From positions 1 to 64,000 of the forward strand of contig JNKE01000016.1 of NCBI GenBank assembly GCA_000701945.1: DNA of 64,000 bases, given 5' to 3'. A program made the translations under genes and the position numbers. Under the pieces are notes generated by a model. That model saw nothing but the letters and a program-made list of their open reading frames with translations, did no database searches and was not told the DNA's origin. This DNA is from Anaerotruncus sp. MC2020 (GTDB taxonomy: Bacteria; Bacillota; Clostridia; Oscillospirales; Ruminococcaceae). This document shows, one piece after another, positions 34,501 to 42,423 of this stretch. The number at the start of each line of letters is the position of its first letter. Within the stretch, counting starts at the first letter, position 1.

Positions 34501-34967
34501 GCTATCAGAACGGCATGGAAATCGCCAACCACACTACAACTCACCCATACCTCACGCAGAAGTCAGCCTCCGAGATACGCAGCGAGTTCGACACCACTGA
34601 CAAGAAGCTCAAAAGCATCATCGGAGCCGAGCCCTCAAAGCTGATGAGACTTCCCTATCTCCAGTCCAACGCCACAGTACAGCAGACGCTCAGCGACGTG
34701 CCGCTCATCAGCTGTGCGATAGATACGGGCGACTGGAACGGCGCTACAAAGGACCAAATAGTCAGCAAGCTCACGACAGCTATGAACAACGGCAGCCTCA
34801 GGAATGCTATCGTTCTTGCTCACGAGAACTACGCCTCAACATCGACGGCTATGGAGGAATTCCTCCCCGTGCTCAAGGCTAACGGCTGGCAGGTAGTGAC
34901 CATTTCCGAGATGTACGCCGTGAACGGCAAGCAGCTCACAGGCGGACAGATACACAAGGGCTGCTGA
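31506..34967 (+). CDS. Secreted xylan enzyme: GH30-CBM22-dockerin-CBM22-CE4
   Basis: The 1153-residue modular enzyme has: a signal peptide (about 1-38); a GH30 glucuronoxylanase-type domain (about 39-450) with acid/base E178 (SVQNEPDW) and nucleophile E276 (WMTEVY); a CBM22-like module (about 468-612); a Thr linker; an internal dockerin (about 668-735, YGDVNKDGKVTVADAVAIL and RGDGVTARDALAIQ); a second Thr linker; a second CBM22-like module (about 771-916); and a CE4 polysaccharide deacetylase (about 930-1145) with D956/D957 (SFDDGT) and H1009/H1013 (HTTTH). It should cut xylan and remove its acetyl groups while docked in a cellulosome. GGAGG sets the ATG at 31506. This architecture is typical of cellulosomal ruminococci. 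The two CBM22-like modules are similar to each other (SWEARGDA). Confidence 0.93.
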   Translation: MKIKEKISRLLSGAVSGAVLLSGMTVFGGSSPSIEAEAASACTVNTNKTYQIIRGFGGMNHPEWQGYDLTNDQIQTAFGTGANQLGLTVLRIYVNEDSSAWSRAIPTAKGAQSLGATVFATPWNPPASMRSNGGGGHTSGRYVLSNGKEADYAKHLNNFVKYVEGQGVNLYSVSVQNEPDWSSEWTFWTPDRAASFIANYGKAVKDGTKAKLMSPETFQYGNESSGYGKTYYKKIIQNQAAMANCDLFGTHFYGTQRSQMDYPTVENSGKEIWMTEVYVPNSNANSANNWPEAIKVAENIHNGLVVGNMSAYVWWYIRRSYSLIGQDDGKPTKRGYMMAQYSKYIRPGDYRIDCTEQPDSNLYVSAYKHSDTQIEIVAVNNGSSEKSQQFNISGRNITNVDRYRTSANENLAQTKGLSASGSSFTCQLPANSVSTFVVTLGSDGQGLPTDPNPPVQTDPITPDANGYYYHDTFENGSDSWEARGDATVSTGGTAYAGSKALTVSGRTKAWHGAMKTLDSATFKGGQSYSFSVAASGSGNMMLSLQYTDNSGETKYDHIANGQSDGGYVQLANTNYTLPEGSGYILYIETEEGTGDLSIDEAIVAKAGTQIDGPKPVTTTTTTTTTTTTTTTTTTTAIPTTTTEDVTTTTEAQPTTTTTTAPPVTVSYGDVNKDGKVTVADAVAILQYIANKDKFSLDAQALDNADVYMRGDGVTARDALAIQQLDAGIVNKLPVSYSDNYAETTTTTTTTTTTTTTTTTTTTAPAPTINTKTESFESGVGSWEARGDASVSIESSHFYSGSKSVKVSGRSKAWNGVGYTLGSDFSAGGTYSFSAAVMQPTDSAQEMKLQLQYKDASGETSYANIATASVSGKTWTKLENTVYTIPEGATDLIFYIETSDGTFDFYVDEVQFAAEGTQSSVTTGGGTVGEIKAPAASGQLDISWIDASKPMVAISFDDGTRDANNEKKIMDALIKNGFHATFFYVGNWITSQGEDVIRYGYQNGMEIANHTTTHPYLTQKSASEIRSEFDTTDKKLKSIIGAEPSKLMRLPYLQSNATVQQTLSDVPLISCAIDTGDWNGATKDQIVSKLTTAMNNGSLRNAIVLAHENYASTSTAMEEFLPVLKANGWQVVTISEMYAVNGKQLTGGQIHKGC

Positions 34968-35012
34968 GCAGAAAATGCTGCGGCAGTACCCGCGAATATC
35001 ACGATAAAAGAA

Positions 35013-35048
35013 ATCCCTGCTATAGCTATCTATAGCAGGGACTTTTAT
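35013..35048. terminator. Bidirectional terminator, xylan enzyme / GH105
   Basis: A long perfect stem (TCCCTGCTATAG and CTATAGCAGGGA) is followed by CTTTTATTT on the plus strand, with an A-rich stretch on the other side. It lies between two convergent genes. Confidence 0.85.
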
Positions 35049-35087
35049 TTATTGAATGTGTTTTGCGTGAGCAGATATCCGCCGCGG

Positions 35088-36194
35088 TTACAGCTCCGCC
35101 GCCGCCATGAGGAACGGCGCGATACCCTTTGCGTCGTTCTCGACGACGCGCTCGCTGAGGTAATACTCCGCCGAGCCGTCGCGGTTCTCTGTGCCTCCGA
35201 GCCCGCCCATGAGGCAGATATTCCGCAGCACGGGCACCTCCCCGTCGTAGGAGATATACCGCTCAGTGACCGCCGTGAGCGCGCGTCTGCCGTCCTCGGC
35301 AGCGCCAGCGGACGCCGCTCCGAGCCTGTACGCCTTCATCACCGCATACGCGAACAGCAGCGTGCCGCTCGTCTCGGGGTAGTTGCCGCCGAGCTCTGGG
35401 CGCGTGGGAAGCTGCAAGAGCATACCGCCATCAGTGAGGCACGCCCGCAGCGCGTCTGTCAGCTCCGCGAGCATAGTCGCGCACTCGACATCGCGCGTTA
35501 TCTCGTATATATCGGCAAGTCCCGCGCAGAGCCAGCCGTTCGCGCGGAGCCATATATTCGGCGACAGTCCCGTCCCGCTGTCCGACCAGCACGTATCGCG
35601 GCTCTCGCTGTAGCCATGGTAGTACAGCCCTGTCTCCCCGTCGCGCATGAGGGAGCGTATATTGCGGAGCTGCACGAGTACGTCCGCGATGCAGCTCTCC
35701 TCTCCCCTCGCCTGTCCGTAAGCCGCGAGGAACGGCAGCGCCATATACGCGCCGTCGAGCCATATCTGCCGCGGATATATCGCCTTGTGCCAGAAGCTGC
35801 CACAGGTGAGGCGGGGCTGCTCGGCGAGCTGCTCCCGCAGGAGCTCCGCCGCCCTGATATAGCGCTCATCGCCCGTTTTACCGTACAGAGCGAGGAGGTT
35901 CCGACCGCCGCAGATGCTGTCGAGGTTGTAGTCGGAGCGCTCGACCGTGGGGATATCCCCCTCGGGAGTAACGTAGCTGTTGACGAAGCGTATCGCGTAG
36001 TCCCACAGCTCGGGGCGCTCGTCCGCAAACATCAACAGCGCGCGTATGATACAGCTGTCCATGTAGTTCCAGCGCGGCTCCTTGCGGAAGATGAAGTTCT
36101 CCCTGTTCCACTTCGGGCGCAGCGGCTCGGAGGTGAGAATGAGCCTGTCTATATAGTCGCGGGCGACCTGCCCTGTCCTTGTAATGTCTGTCAT
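35088..36194 (-). CDS. GH105/GH88-type unsaturated glucuronyl hydrolase
   Basis: The 368-residue protein fits the alpha6/alpha6-barrel family that removes 4,5-unsaturated uronic acids from oligosaccharides made by pectin or glucuronan lyases. Recognisable parts are RWNYMDSCIIRALL near 45, FWHKAIYPRQIWLDGAYM (aspartate of WLDG the likely catalytic residue), WSDSGTGLSPNIWLRANGW and LGGNYPETSGTLLFAYAVMKA. There is no signal peptide, so it acts on imported oligomers. GGAGG lies 9 bases before the ATG, which overlaps the permease stop (ATGA). It is the last gene of the ABC importer operon, which implies that the importer brings in its substrate. Confidence 0.9.
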   Translation of the reverse strand: MTDITRTGQVARDYIDRLILTSEPLRPKWNRENFIFRKEPRWNYMDSCIIRALLMFADERPELWDYAIRFVNSYVTPEGDIPTVERSDYNLDSICGGRNLLALYGKTGDERYIRAAELLREQLAEQPRLTCGSFWHKAIYPRQIWLDGAYMALPFLAAYGQARGEESCIADVLVQLRNIRSLMRDGETGLYYHGYSESRDTCWSDSGTGLSPNIWLRANGWLCAGLADIYEITRDVECATMLAELTDALRACLTDGGMLLQLPTRPELGGNYPETSGTLLFAYAVMKAYRLGAASAGAAEDGRRALTAVTERYISYDGEVPVLRNICLMGGLGGTENRDGSAEYYLSERVVENDAKGIAPFLMAAAEL

Positions 36195-37018
36195 CCCGAC
36201 AAGCCTCCTGCGGTGATACCGCTGATAAATTTTTTCTGAGCAATGGCGAATACCGCCACCGAGGGTATGAGTCCGAGCACGGACATCGCTATCACCTTGC
36301 GCTGCTCGTAGCCGTCGCCCGTACTGTCCGCGGAGAGTCGCAGTATCAGCGAGAGCGGGTACTTCTCCACGGAGCTTATCATTATGAGCGGCGTGAGGAA
36401 GTCGTTCATCGTCCACAGGAAGGTGAACACGGTTATCGACACGATGACGGGGCGGATGCACGGCACGAGTATATACACGAGCAGCCGCAGACTGCCGCAG
36501 CCGTCGATGCGCGCCGCCTCGTCGAATTCGCGGGGAACTCCGCGCATGAACTGCACGAGCATGAACACGAATGCTCCCTCCGCCGCAAAGAGTGCGGGCA
36601 AGGTGAGCGGGACGTAGGTGTCGTGCAGACCGAGCCTGCTCCACATGAGGTAGAGCGGCATGACCGTGACGATAGCGGGCATGAACATCGAGCCCATGAG
36701 CAGTCCGAAAAACAGCCGTTTCAGCGGGAAGTCGAACCGCGCGAAGCCGTATGCCACCAGCACCGATGACACCACCGCGAGTACCGTTTTCGGCACGATG
36801 ATGAGGAAGGTGTTGACGAAGTAGTGACCCATCGTGTGCGGAGTGACCGTCCGCCACGCGCGCGCGTACACCGAGAGGTCGAGGCTCTGCGGGACGAACC
36901 ACGCCGACGAGAATATCTCGTCGTTCGACTTGAAGCTCGCTCCGATGAGCCACAGGAGCGGGTATATCATCACAACAGCGGCGGCGGTCAGCAGGATATA
37001 GAGGGGGAGCTTTTTCAT
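36191..37018 (-). CDS. Carbohydrate ABC permease (MalG-like)
   Basis: The 275-residue protein has six transmembrane helices and the permease EAA loop (EFDEAARIDGCGSLRLLVYI, residues about 180-199) that contacts the ATPase. It is the second inner-membrane subunit of a CUT1 sugar importer. Its start overlaps the preceding permease stop, and its stop overlaps the GH105 start, both by ATGA. No ATPase gene lies in the operon, so a shared MsmK-type ATPase elsewhere is likely, as is usual for CUT1 systems in Firmicutes. Confidence 0.94.
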   Translation of the reverse strand: MKKLPLYILLTAAAVVMIYPLLWLIGASFKSNDEIFSSAWFVPQSLDLSVYARAWRTVTPHTMGHYFVNTFLIIVPKTVLAVVSSVLVAYGFARFDFPLKRLFFGLLMGSMFMPAIVTVMPLYLMWSRLGLHDTYVPLTLPALFAAEGAFVFMLVQFMRGVPREFDEAARIDGCGSLRLLVYILVPCIRPVIVSITVFTFLWTMNDFLTPLIMISSVEKYPLSLILRLSADSTGDGYEQRKVIAMSVLGLIPSVAVFAIAQKKFISGITAGGLSG

Positions 37019-37908
37019 TCGTCCGCCTCCCTTCTCCTGCGTGTGACTGCGAACAGAACGAGCACTATCGCGGTCACGAGCACGAAAAACGCCCATGATA
37101 CGGCGTTTGCGTAGCCGACGTTGTGGTAGCGGAACATCTCGTCGTAGATGAGCATTCCTATCGTGTAGGTGGACTTCATCGGTCCGCCGCCCGTTATCAT
37201 GTACGGAGCGCTGAACTCCTGCATCGCGGCAATGGTCTGCAACACGAGGTTGAGGAACAGCACGCGTCCGAGCAGGGGCAGTGTTATGCGGAAAAAGGCG
37301 CGCACGCGTCCGCAGCCGTCGACTCTTGCGGCGTCGTAATACTCCGCGGGGATGTCCCGCAGCGCGTTGAGGAAGAGTATCATTGCGGAGCCGAACTCCC
37401 ACAGGCGCAGAAGCACGATTATCGCCATAGCAGAGCCGCTCCCGCCGTACCAGCCGACGGGCGGCAGTCCGACGAGCCCCATGAGCTGGTCGGCGAGCCC
37501 TCCCGACGTGAACAGGAACTGCCACATTATCACCACAGCGAGGTTCGAGCCGAGTATCGACGGCACGTAGAATATCGTGCGGTAAACGCCTATCCCGCGT
37601 ATCTCCGCGTTGAGCAGCACCGCCGCGAGCAGCGATACCGCGAGCTTCAGCGGGACAAGTATCAGCGTGTATTTCAGCGTAGTCCACACGGCTCCGCGGA
37701 GCTCACTGCTCGCGAGCATATCCGTGAAGTTGTCCGCACCGATGAATCGGGACGCGCGTATGCCGTCGCTGTCGGTGAGACCGAGCACGAACGACGCCGC
37801 GAACGGGTACAGCGTGAACAGCACAAAGCCGACAATGAACGGCATTATCAGCAGCAGACCCGTATATCTCCCGACGCCTACGGGATTGCAGCAGCTTCGT
37901 TTCTTCAT
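37015..37908 (-). CDS. Carbohydrate ABC permease (MalF-like)
   Basis: The 297-residue protein has six transmembrane helices and an EAA loop (EYYDAARVDGCGRVRAFFRI, about 195-214). It pairs with the MalG-like subunit to form the channel of a CUT1 importer. The ATG overlaps the stop of the solute-binding protein gene by ATGA. It begins with a short basic stretch (MKKRSCC) rather than a cleaved signal. Confidence 0.94.
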   Translation of the reverse strand: MKKRSCCNPVGVGRYTGLLLIMPFIVGFVLFTLYPFAASFVLGLTDSDGIRASRFIGADNFTDMLASSELRGAVWTTLKYTLILVPLKLAVSLLAAVLLNAEIRGIGVYRTIFYVPSILGSNLAVVIMWQFLFTSGGLADQLMGLVGLPPVGWYGGSGSAMAIIVLLRLWEFGSAMILFLNALRDIPAEYYDAARVDGCGRVRAFFRITLPLLGRVLFLNLVLQTIAAMQEFSAPYMITGGGPMKSTYTIGMLIYDEMFRYHNVGYANAVSWAFFVLVTAIVLVLFAVTRRRREADE

Positions 37909-39215
37909 TTTCTGACCTTCCTCAGGTATTCCTCCGCAGAGGTGTACAGCTCCTTCGCCGCCTGCGCGGTGTCAGCCTTGCCGTAGGAGACCTTCTCTAT
38001 CGCGGTATTGCACAGCTCCTTCATGCGCGGGAGCTCCATATACGGGCTTATCGTCACCGTGTCGAGCTCCGAGAGCAGCTCGTCGCTGTCGCGTGCGAGA
38101 CCGTTGAGCAGTCCTCCCGCCTCGAGAGCCTCCTCCGCCCGATGTGACGCGGGTATGCCTCGCGTAGTCCCGAGCACAGCCGCACATTCGGGGTCGCTGA
38201 GCATGAAGTCCATGAACGCGGCAGCCTCGTCGGGGTAGTCGGTGTCCTTGGCTATGGCGTACAGCACCGACGGCTTTATCATCCAGCCGCCCGATTCTCC
38301 GCCGTCTCCGCGCAGGAAGGCTCCTGCCTGCAATGTGCCCTCGGGCAGCACCATGTCGTACTTGCCGACAGAGCTCCCCCACTCGAGCACGCCGCCGACC
38401 CGTCCGTCAATGAACGACGGCGACTGATACAGCGCGGCATTGCCGTCCTCGTCGATGCGCTCGCGGACTGTACGGATAACGCGGCTGTCCTCGAGCTCCT
38501 TGTAGAAATCGAGAGCCGCGCGTATGTCGTCCTCCGTGAAGCCGAGCTCGCCGTCCATAGTGACGAACTGCCTGCCCGTGTCCTGCTGGACGCGCACCAC
38601 CGCGAGATACCACGCCGTCCCGCCCGACTGTATGTCGAGGTCGAGCGGACAGCAGCCCTTCTCGCTCATCTTCTCGCCGAGCGCGAGCAGCTCCGACCAC
38701 GTCTCGGGATAGGAAACGCCGCATTTTCGGAAGGTGTCGGAGTTGTAGAAGAGCCCGCGCCCGCTGACCGATACGGTCACAGCGTTGAGCTTGCCGTTCA
38801 TGCGTCCGAACGAGAGCACCTCGTCGTCGAACGCGGAGAGGTCGAGGCGGTCGGTGAGCAGACCGAGGTCGTAGAAGCCGCCGCCGTCGGGCGAGAGCGA
38901 CACGAGCCAGTCGTAGTTTATCTGCATGACGTCGGGAGCTGTCCCGCCGCTTATCTGCGAGCTGACCTTTTCCGTCCAGCCGTCCCAGCCGCCGTATTCG
39001 GGCGTTATGGTGATGTCGGGGTGCTTCTGCTCCCACAGCTTTATCGCCGCGAGAGTGGCTTCGTGACGGTCGTCTCCGCCCCACCACGAGAATCGGAGCG
39101 TACACTTGTCGAGACTGCCGTCGGGAGGCGTGTACTTCGCGGAGCTCGCGCTCCCGCACGCCGAGAGAGCTGTTATGCAGCCTAATGCTGCAAGGAATAC
39201 AAAAAATTTTTTCAT
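37905..39215 (-). CDS. Sugar ABC solute-binding lipoprotein
   Basis: The 436-residue protein has a lipobox (ALSAC, C20) and the family 1 solute-binding fold: CTLRFSWWGGDDRHEATLAAI (two parts), WEQKHPDITITPEYGGWDGW, an INYDWL segment, and YLRKVRK at the end. It captures an oligosaccharide outside the membrane for the two permeases encoded downstream. The GH105 gene in the same operon suggests unsaturated uronic-acid-containing oligomers. Start: GGAG lies 8 bases before the ATG at 39215; a longer in-frame N-terminus lacks any lipoprotein signal. It has a clear promoter. Confidence 0.95.
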   Translation of the reverse strand: MKKFFVFLAALGCITALSACGSASSAKYTPPDGSLDKCTLRFSWWGGDDRHEATLAAIKLWEQKHPDITITPEYGGWDGWTEKVSSQISGGTAPDVMQINYDWLVSLSPDGGGFYDLGLLTDRLDLSAFDDEVLSFGRMNGKLNAVTVSVSGRGLFYNSDTFRKCGVSYPETWSELLALGEKMSEKGCCPLDLDIQSGGTAWYLAVVRVQQDTGRQFVTMDGELGFTEDDIRAALDFYKELEDSRVIRTVRERIDEDGNAALYQSPSFIDGRVGGVLEWGSSVGKYDMVLPEGTLQAGAFLRGDGGESGGWMIKPSVLYAIAKDTDYPDEAAAFMDFMLSDPECAAVLGTTRGIPASHRAEEALEAGGLLNGLARDSDELLSELDTVTISPYMELPRMKELCNTAIEKVSYGKADTAQAAKELYTSAEEYLRKVRK

Positions 39216-39248
39216 AGTCCAGCTCCTAAAGAATATAATGATATACAT

Positions 39249-39277
39249 ATTATACAATAAAATCGGGAAATAATCAA
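39249..39277 (-). promoter_or_regulatory. Promoter of the ABC/GH105 operon
   Basis: On the minus strand TTGATT (39277-39272) and TATAAT (39254-39249) are 17 bases apart. It faces away from the promoter of the sensor/GGDEF gene at 39423-39450 in a 278-base divergent gap. No clear LacI-type operator was found between them. Confidence 0.82.
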
Positions 39278-39422
39278 GAGCTTTGCGGAATTCAGAGCTC
39301 AGAAAAGAACCGTCAGCCGTCAGCTTTTTTGCCGCGCGGAGGTATCTGGCGCAAAATGATATCTGAACTATCAATCGGTTCGTCTGAATTAACCAATTTA
39401 CTACAAACACAACAAAAAATAT

Positions 39423-39450
39423 TGATTTTTTCATCAGTATATGTTATAAT
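39423..39450 (+). promoter_or_regulatory. Promoter of the sensor/GGDEF gene
   Basis: TTGATT (39423-39428) and a perfect TATAAT (39445-39450) are 16 bases apart, about 30 bases before the ribosome site. Confidence 0.8.
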
Positions 39451-39493
39451 AGCTACGTATAAAGATTATTGTGCATAAAGGGAGGTGAACTCT

Positions 39494-41425
39494 GTGGAAC
39501 GATGTCCCAAGCTCATCGGTGTGTGCCTCTCAACCATTCAGGACGAGGACCGCTTCAATTTCATAAAATCTCTCAATAAGTACGCTGTTGCGAGCGGATA
39601 CAGACTGCTCATATTCAACGCCTGCACCGACCTCTACGAGGACAACAACTCCAACTACAAGGGCGAGGGCGCGGTCTACAAGCTCATACCATACAAGAAA
39701 CTCGCAGCTATCGTCGTAATGTCCAACTTCATATATGACAAGATAGTCGTCCATAACATCGTTGATGAAGCACAGAGGAACAACGTCCCCGTCATCTCCA
39801 TTGACAAGGAGATCGAGGGCTGTATCAATATGTCGTTCTCCTACGCGGATACCTTCGAGCGGATAGTCCGCCACGTCATCGAGTCCCACGGCGCACGCAC
39901 GCTCTATATGATAGCAGGTCTCAAGGGCAATGAATTCTCCGACGACAGGATAGCCGCGTTCAGACGCGCGCTCGAGTCCAACGGCATCGAATTCGACGAG
40001 GATAACGTCGGCTACGGTAACTTCTGGGAGGCGCCCACTACCGACCTCCTCAACCAGTGGTTCGTCACCGAGCACCGCGCCGTCCCCGACGCCATAATCT
40101 GCGCCAACGACTCAATGGCTGTCGTGGCGAGCAACTATATACAGCGCCTCGGCTTCAATGTCCCCGAGGACTGCATAATCACAGGCTTTGACGGCACTAT
40201 GCAGGCGGAGTACCACCTCCCCCACCTCACCACCTGCCGCCAGAACTACGACGAAATGGGACGCCGCCTCACAGACGCAGTGATGCGCCTCGGCAGAGGC
40301 GAAGAATGCGACGGCGGCACCGTCGACTTCAATATCAGACTGTCGCAGTCGTGCGGCTGCGAGAAAATGGACAAGCACAACGTCAATGACTCCATGCGCG
40401 CCATTCTCGAGCGCTTCAAGCAGTCTGCCTACAGACAGCAGCTGATGTGTGATATCCAGTCCTCTGTCTCGAAGGCGGACAGTATCACGGAGCTCCCGCA
40501 GCTCCTCATGAACAAGTTCCAGTTCAGCACAGCCGTGTTCGCACTGAATACCGATGTGCTCACGCCGCCTGATTTCGGCGAGCACCGCAACTGGAAAACG
40601 CCATTCAGCGAGAAGATAGACGTGCTCTGTCAGCGCTACCACTGGATAGAACAGCCTCCCTGCACTATCAGGCTGGAGGAGCTTCTCCCCGACTACCCGA
40701 CCATAACCAAGCGCCCCGAGCCCATTATCATGTGCTGTCTGCACTTCCTCGGGCTCGTGCTCGGATACTGCGCGTTCCAGCCGCGCATAGACTTCGATGA
40801 ATACGAGAAGATGCATACCCTCATGAACGCCATGAACTCCTCGTTCGGCACGTTCCACGGCAAGATGCATACTCAGTACATAAACCAGCAGCTTCTCACG
40901 CTCAATGAGGAGCTCCTCACGTCGTCACTGCACGACTTCATGACGGGTCTGTTCAACCGCCGCGGCTTCTACTCGGAGACGAAAAAGCTGCTCACAGCGG
41001 GCAATCAGCCGTCAGACCCGCAGATAGCATTCATATACGCCGACCTCGACGGGCTCAAGCATATCAACGACAGCTTCGGTCACAACGAGGGCGATATCGC
41101 GATAACTACGCTCGGACACGCACTGCTCATCAGCTCTGTCCGCGGAGAGATATGCGCCCGCTTCGGCGGAGACGAGTTCTGCGTATCGGTGCTCGTGCCG
41201 CGTGCTGACGCCGAAAGCTACTGCGAACGCTTCAAAAGAAATTTCACCAACTACCTCGGCAACTTCAACAACAGCTCGGGCAAGCCGTATAAGGTCGAGG
41301 CAAGCATAGGCTTCTACCTCCACGACGTGAGCCCCGACCTCGACCTTGAGGAGCTCGCCAACACTGCCGACAAGCTCATGTATGAGGAAAAAATAGCCCA
41401 CAGGAAGAACAGAATTGAACAATAA
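39494..41425 (+). CDS. LacI-like sugar-binding domain fused to GGDEF diguanylate cyclase
   Basis: The 643-residue protein has an N-terminal type I periplasmic-binding fold (about 8-285: GVCLSTIQDEDRFNFIKSLN, AIVVMSN, VPVISIDKEI, DAIICANDSMAVVA, CIITGFDGT) as in LacI regulators, but without the DNA-binding head. A linker region (about 300-475) follows, then a GGDEF domain (about 480-640) with GGDEF at 558-562. The upstream RxxD inhibitory site is not conserved (RGEI). It has no signal or membrane helix, so it should sense a sugar in the cytoplasm and make c-di-GMP. GGAGGTG lies 6 bases before the GTG at 39494, which is chosen over a GTG at 39485 that overlaps the site. It is divergent from a sugar importer operon. 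Confidence 0.9.
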   Translation: MERCPKLIGVCLSTIQDEDRFNFIKSLNKYAVASGYRLLIFNACTDLYEDNNSNYKGEGAVYKLIPYKKLAAIVVMSNFIYDKIVVHNIVDEAQRNNVPVISIDKEIEGCINMSFSYADTFERIVRHVIESHGARTLYMIAGLKGNEFSDDRIAAFRRALESNGIEFDEDNVGYGNFWEAPTTDLLNQWFVTEHRAVPDAIICANDSMAVVASNYIQRLGFNVPEDCIITGFDGTMQAEYHLPHLTTCRQNYDEMGRRLTDAVMRLGRGEECDGGTVDFNIRLSQSCGCEKMDKHNVNDSMRAILERFKQSAYRQQLMCDIQSSVSKADSITELPQLLMNKFQFSTAVFALNTDVLTPPDFGEHRNWKTPFSEKIDVLCQRYHWIEQPPCTIRLEELLPDYPTITKRPEPIIMCCLHFLGLVLGYCAFQPRIDFDEYEKMHTLMNAMNSSFGTFHGKMHTQYINQQLLTLNEELLTSSLHDFMTGLFNRRGFYSETKKLLTAGNQPSDPQIAFIYADLDGLKHINDSFGHNEGDIAITTLGHALLISSVRGEICARFGGDEFCVSVLVPRADAESYCERFKRNFTNYLGNFNNSSGKPYKVEASIGFYLHDVSPDLDLEELANTADKLMYEEKIAHRKNRIEQ

Positions 41426-42272
41426 AGCAAAGCGTAAAAGAAAGCTCATCATATTCTCGGTGATAGCCGCTGTAGTGCTTATCCTCGACGCATGGGGCTT
41501 CTCGATGAAGCCCGTGTACTACGAGGTCAGCTCCGACAAGGTCGGCGAGCCGATACGTATCGTGTTCGTATCAGACCTGCACAACAGCTTCTACGGCGGG
41601 CACGACCAGTCCCGCATATGGGACGCCATAGAAGCCGCCGAGCCCGATATCGTGCTGTTCGGCGGAGATATGATAGACAGCCGCGCAAAGGGTACGAAAA
41701 ATGCCCTCACGCTGATGAGGCTCGCGGCGGAGAAGTACCCGTGCGCATATGCCTCGGGCAACCACGAGCAGAGACGCTCCGACAAGGAGGAGTTCTGCTC
41801 TGCGGTCACGGAGCTCGGCATACCCGTCCTGCACGGAGAATACACCGATATAACGGTGAACGGGCAGAAGGTGTGCGTACACGGCATAGTCAACGTCGGC
41901 ACATTCGACGGGAACGGTTCTCAAATCGGAAGGTGCTATGAGGCGATAGCTCCCGACGCGTATAATATCCTCCTCGCGCACGAGCCGCAGGAGCTCCGTG
42001 ATATCACCTTTGAGAGCGCTAATCACGGCGGAAAGAGCTTTGACCTCGTGCTGTCGGGGCACGCTCACGGCGGTCAGTGGAGACTGCCGTACATACTCGA
42101 GCAGGGGCTGTACGCTCCCGACCAAGGGCTGTTTCCCGACTTCACCTCGGGACAGCAAACTGAATATGGCACGACTCAGATAGTCAGCCGCGGACTCGCG
42201 CGAAATCTCAATATGATAGTCATTGCGAGAATATTCAACCGCCCCGAACTCTCCATTATCGACATCGTTTAG
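41415..42272 (+). CDS. Membrane-anchored metallophosphoesterase (YkuE/YaeI-like)
   Basis: The 285-residue protein has an N-terminal transmembrane segment (about 10-27) and the calcineurin-like motifs in order: VSDLH, GGDMID, GNHE, LAHEP and GHAHGGQ. It should be a two-metal phosphoesterase acting outside the membrane, perhaps on phospholipid or undecaprenyl-type substrates as suggested for relatives. The start is a TTG at 41415, 11 bases inside the preceding gene, with AGGAAG 7 bases upstream, so translation is coupled to the GGDEF protein. The biological substrate is unknown. Confidence 0.9.
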   Translation: MNNKAKRKRKLIIFSVIAAVVLILDAWGFSMKPVYYEVSSDKVGEPIRIVFVSDLHNSFYGGHDQSRIWDAIEAAEPDIVLFGGDMIDSRAKGTKNALTLMRLAAEKYPCAYASGNHEQRRSDKEEFCSAVTELGIPVLHGEYTDITVNGQKVCVHGIVNVGTFDGNGSQIGRCYEAIAPDAYNILLAHEPQELRDITFESANHGGKSFDLVLSGHAHGGQWRLPYILEQGLYAPDQGLFPDFTSGQQTEYGTTQIVSRGLARNLNMIVIARIFNRPELSIIDIV

Positions 42273-42274
42273 CA

Positions 42275-42340
42275 AGGGCGTGATAAAAAAGATATCACGC
42301 CCTCTAAAAATGCAGTATCGCCTTTCGGCGATATTTTTTA
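42275..42340 (+). terminator. Two hairpins after the phosphoesterase
   Basis: A first stem (AGGGCGTGATA/TATCACGCCCT, 42275-42304) lacks a T-run. A second (TATCGCC/GGCGATA, 42316-42333) is followed by TTTTTTA and is the likely terminator. Confidence 0.75.
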
Positions 42341-42374
42341 TGTCCGCACATCTGACGCCATGATTCTTATTCAT

Positions 42375-42415
42375 AAAAAAAGCCGTAAAGAAGTCAAAGC
42401 TTCTTTACGGCTTAT
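42375..42415 (-). terminator. Terminator of guaA
   Basis: On the minus strand AGCCGTAAAGAAG and CTTCTTTACGGCT form a perfect stem followed by TTTTTTTATG. It begins about 9 bases after the guaA stop codon. Confidence 0.9.
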
Positions 42416-42423
42416 TTGCCTGT

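Noticed and set aside
36195-36953. Upstream extension of the GH105 frame
   Set aside because: The extension overlaps the permease gene in another frame and has Arg/His-rich shadow composition. A GGAGG site and ATGA overlap place the start at 36194.
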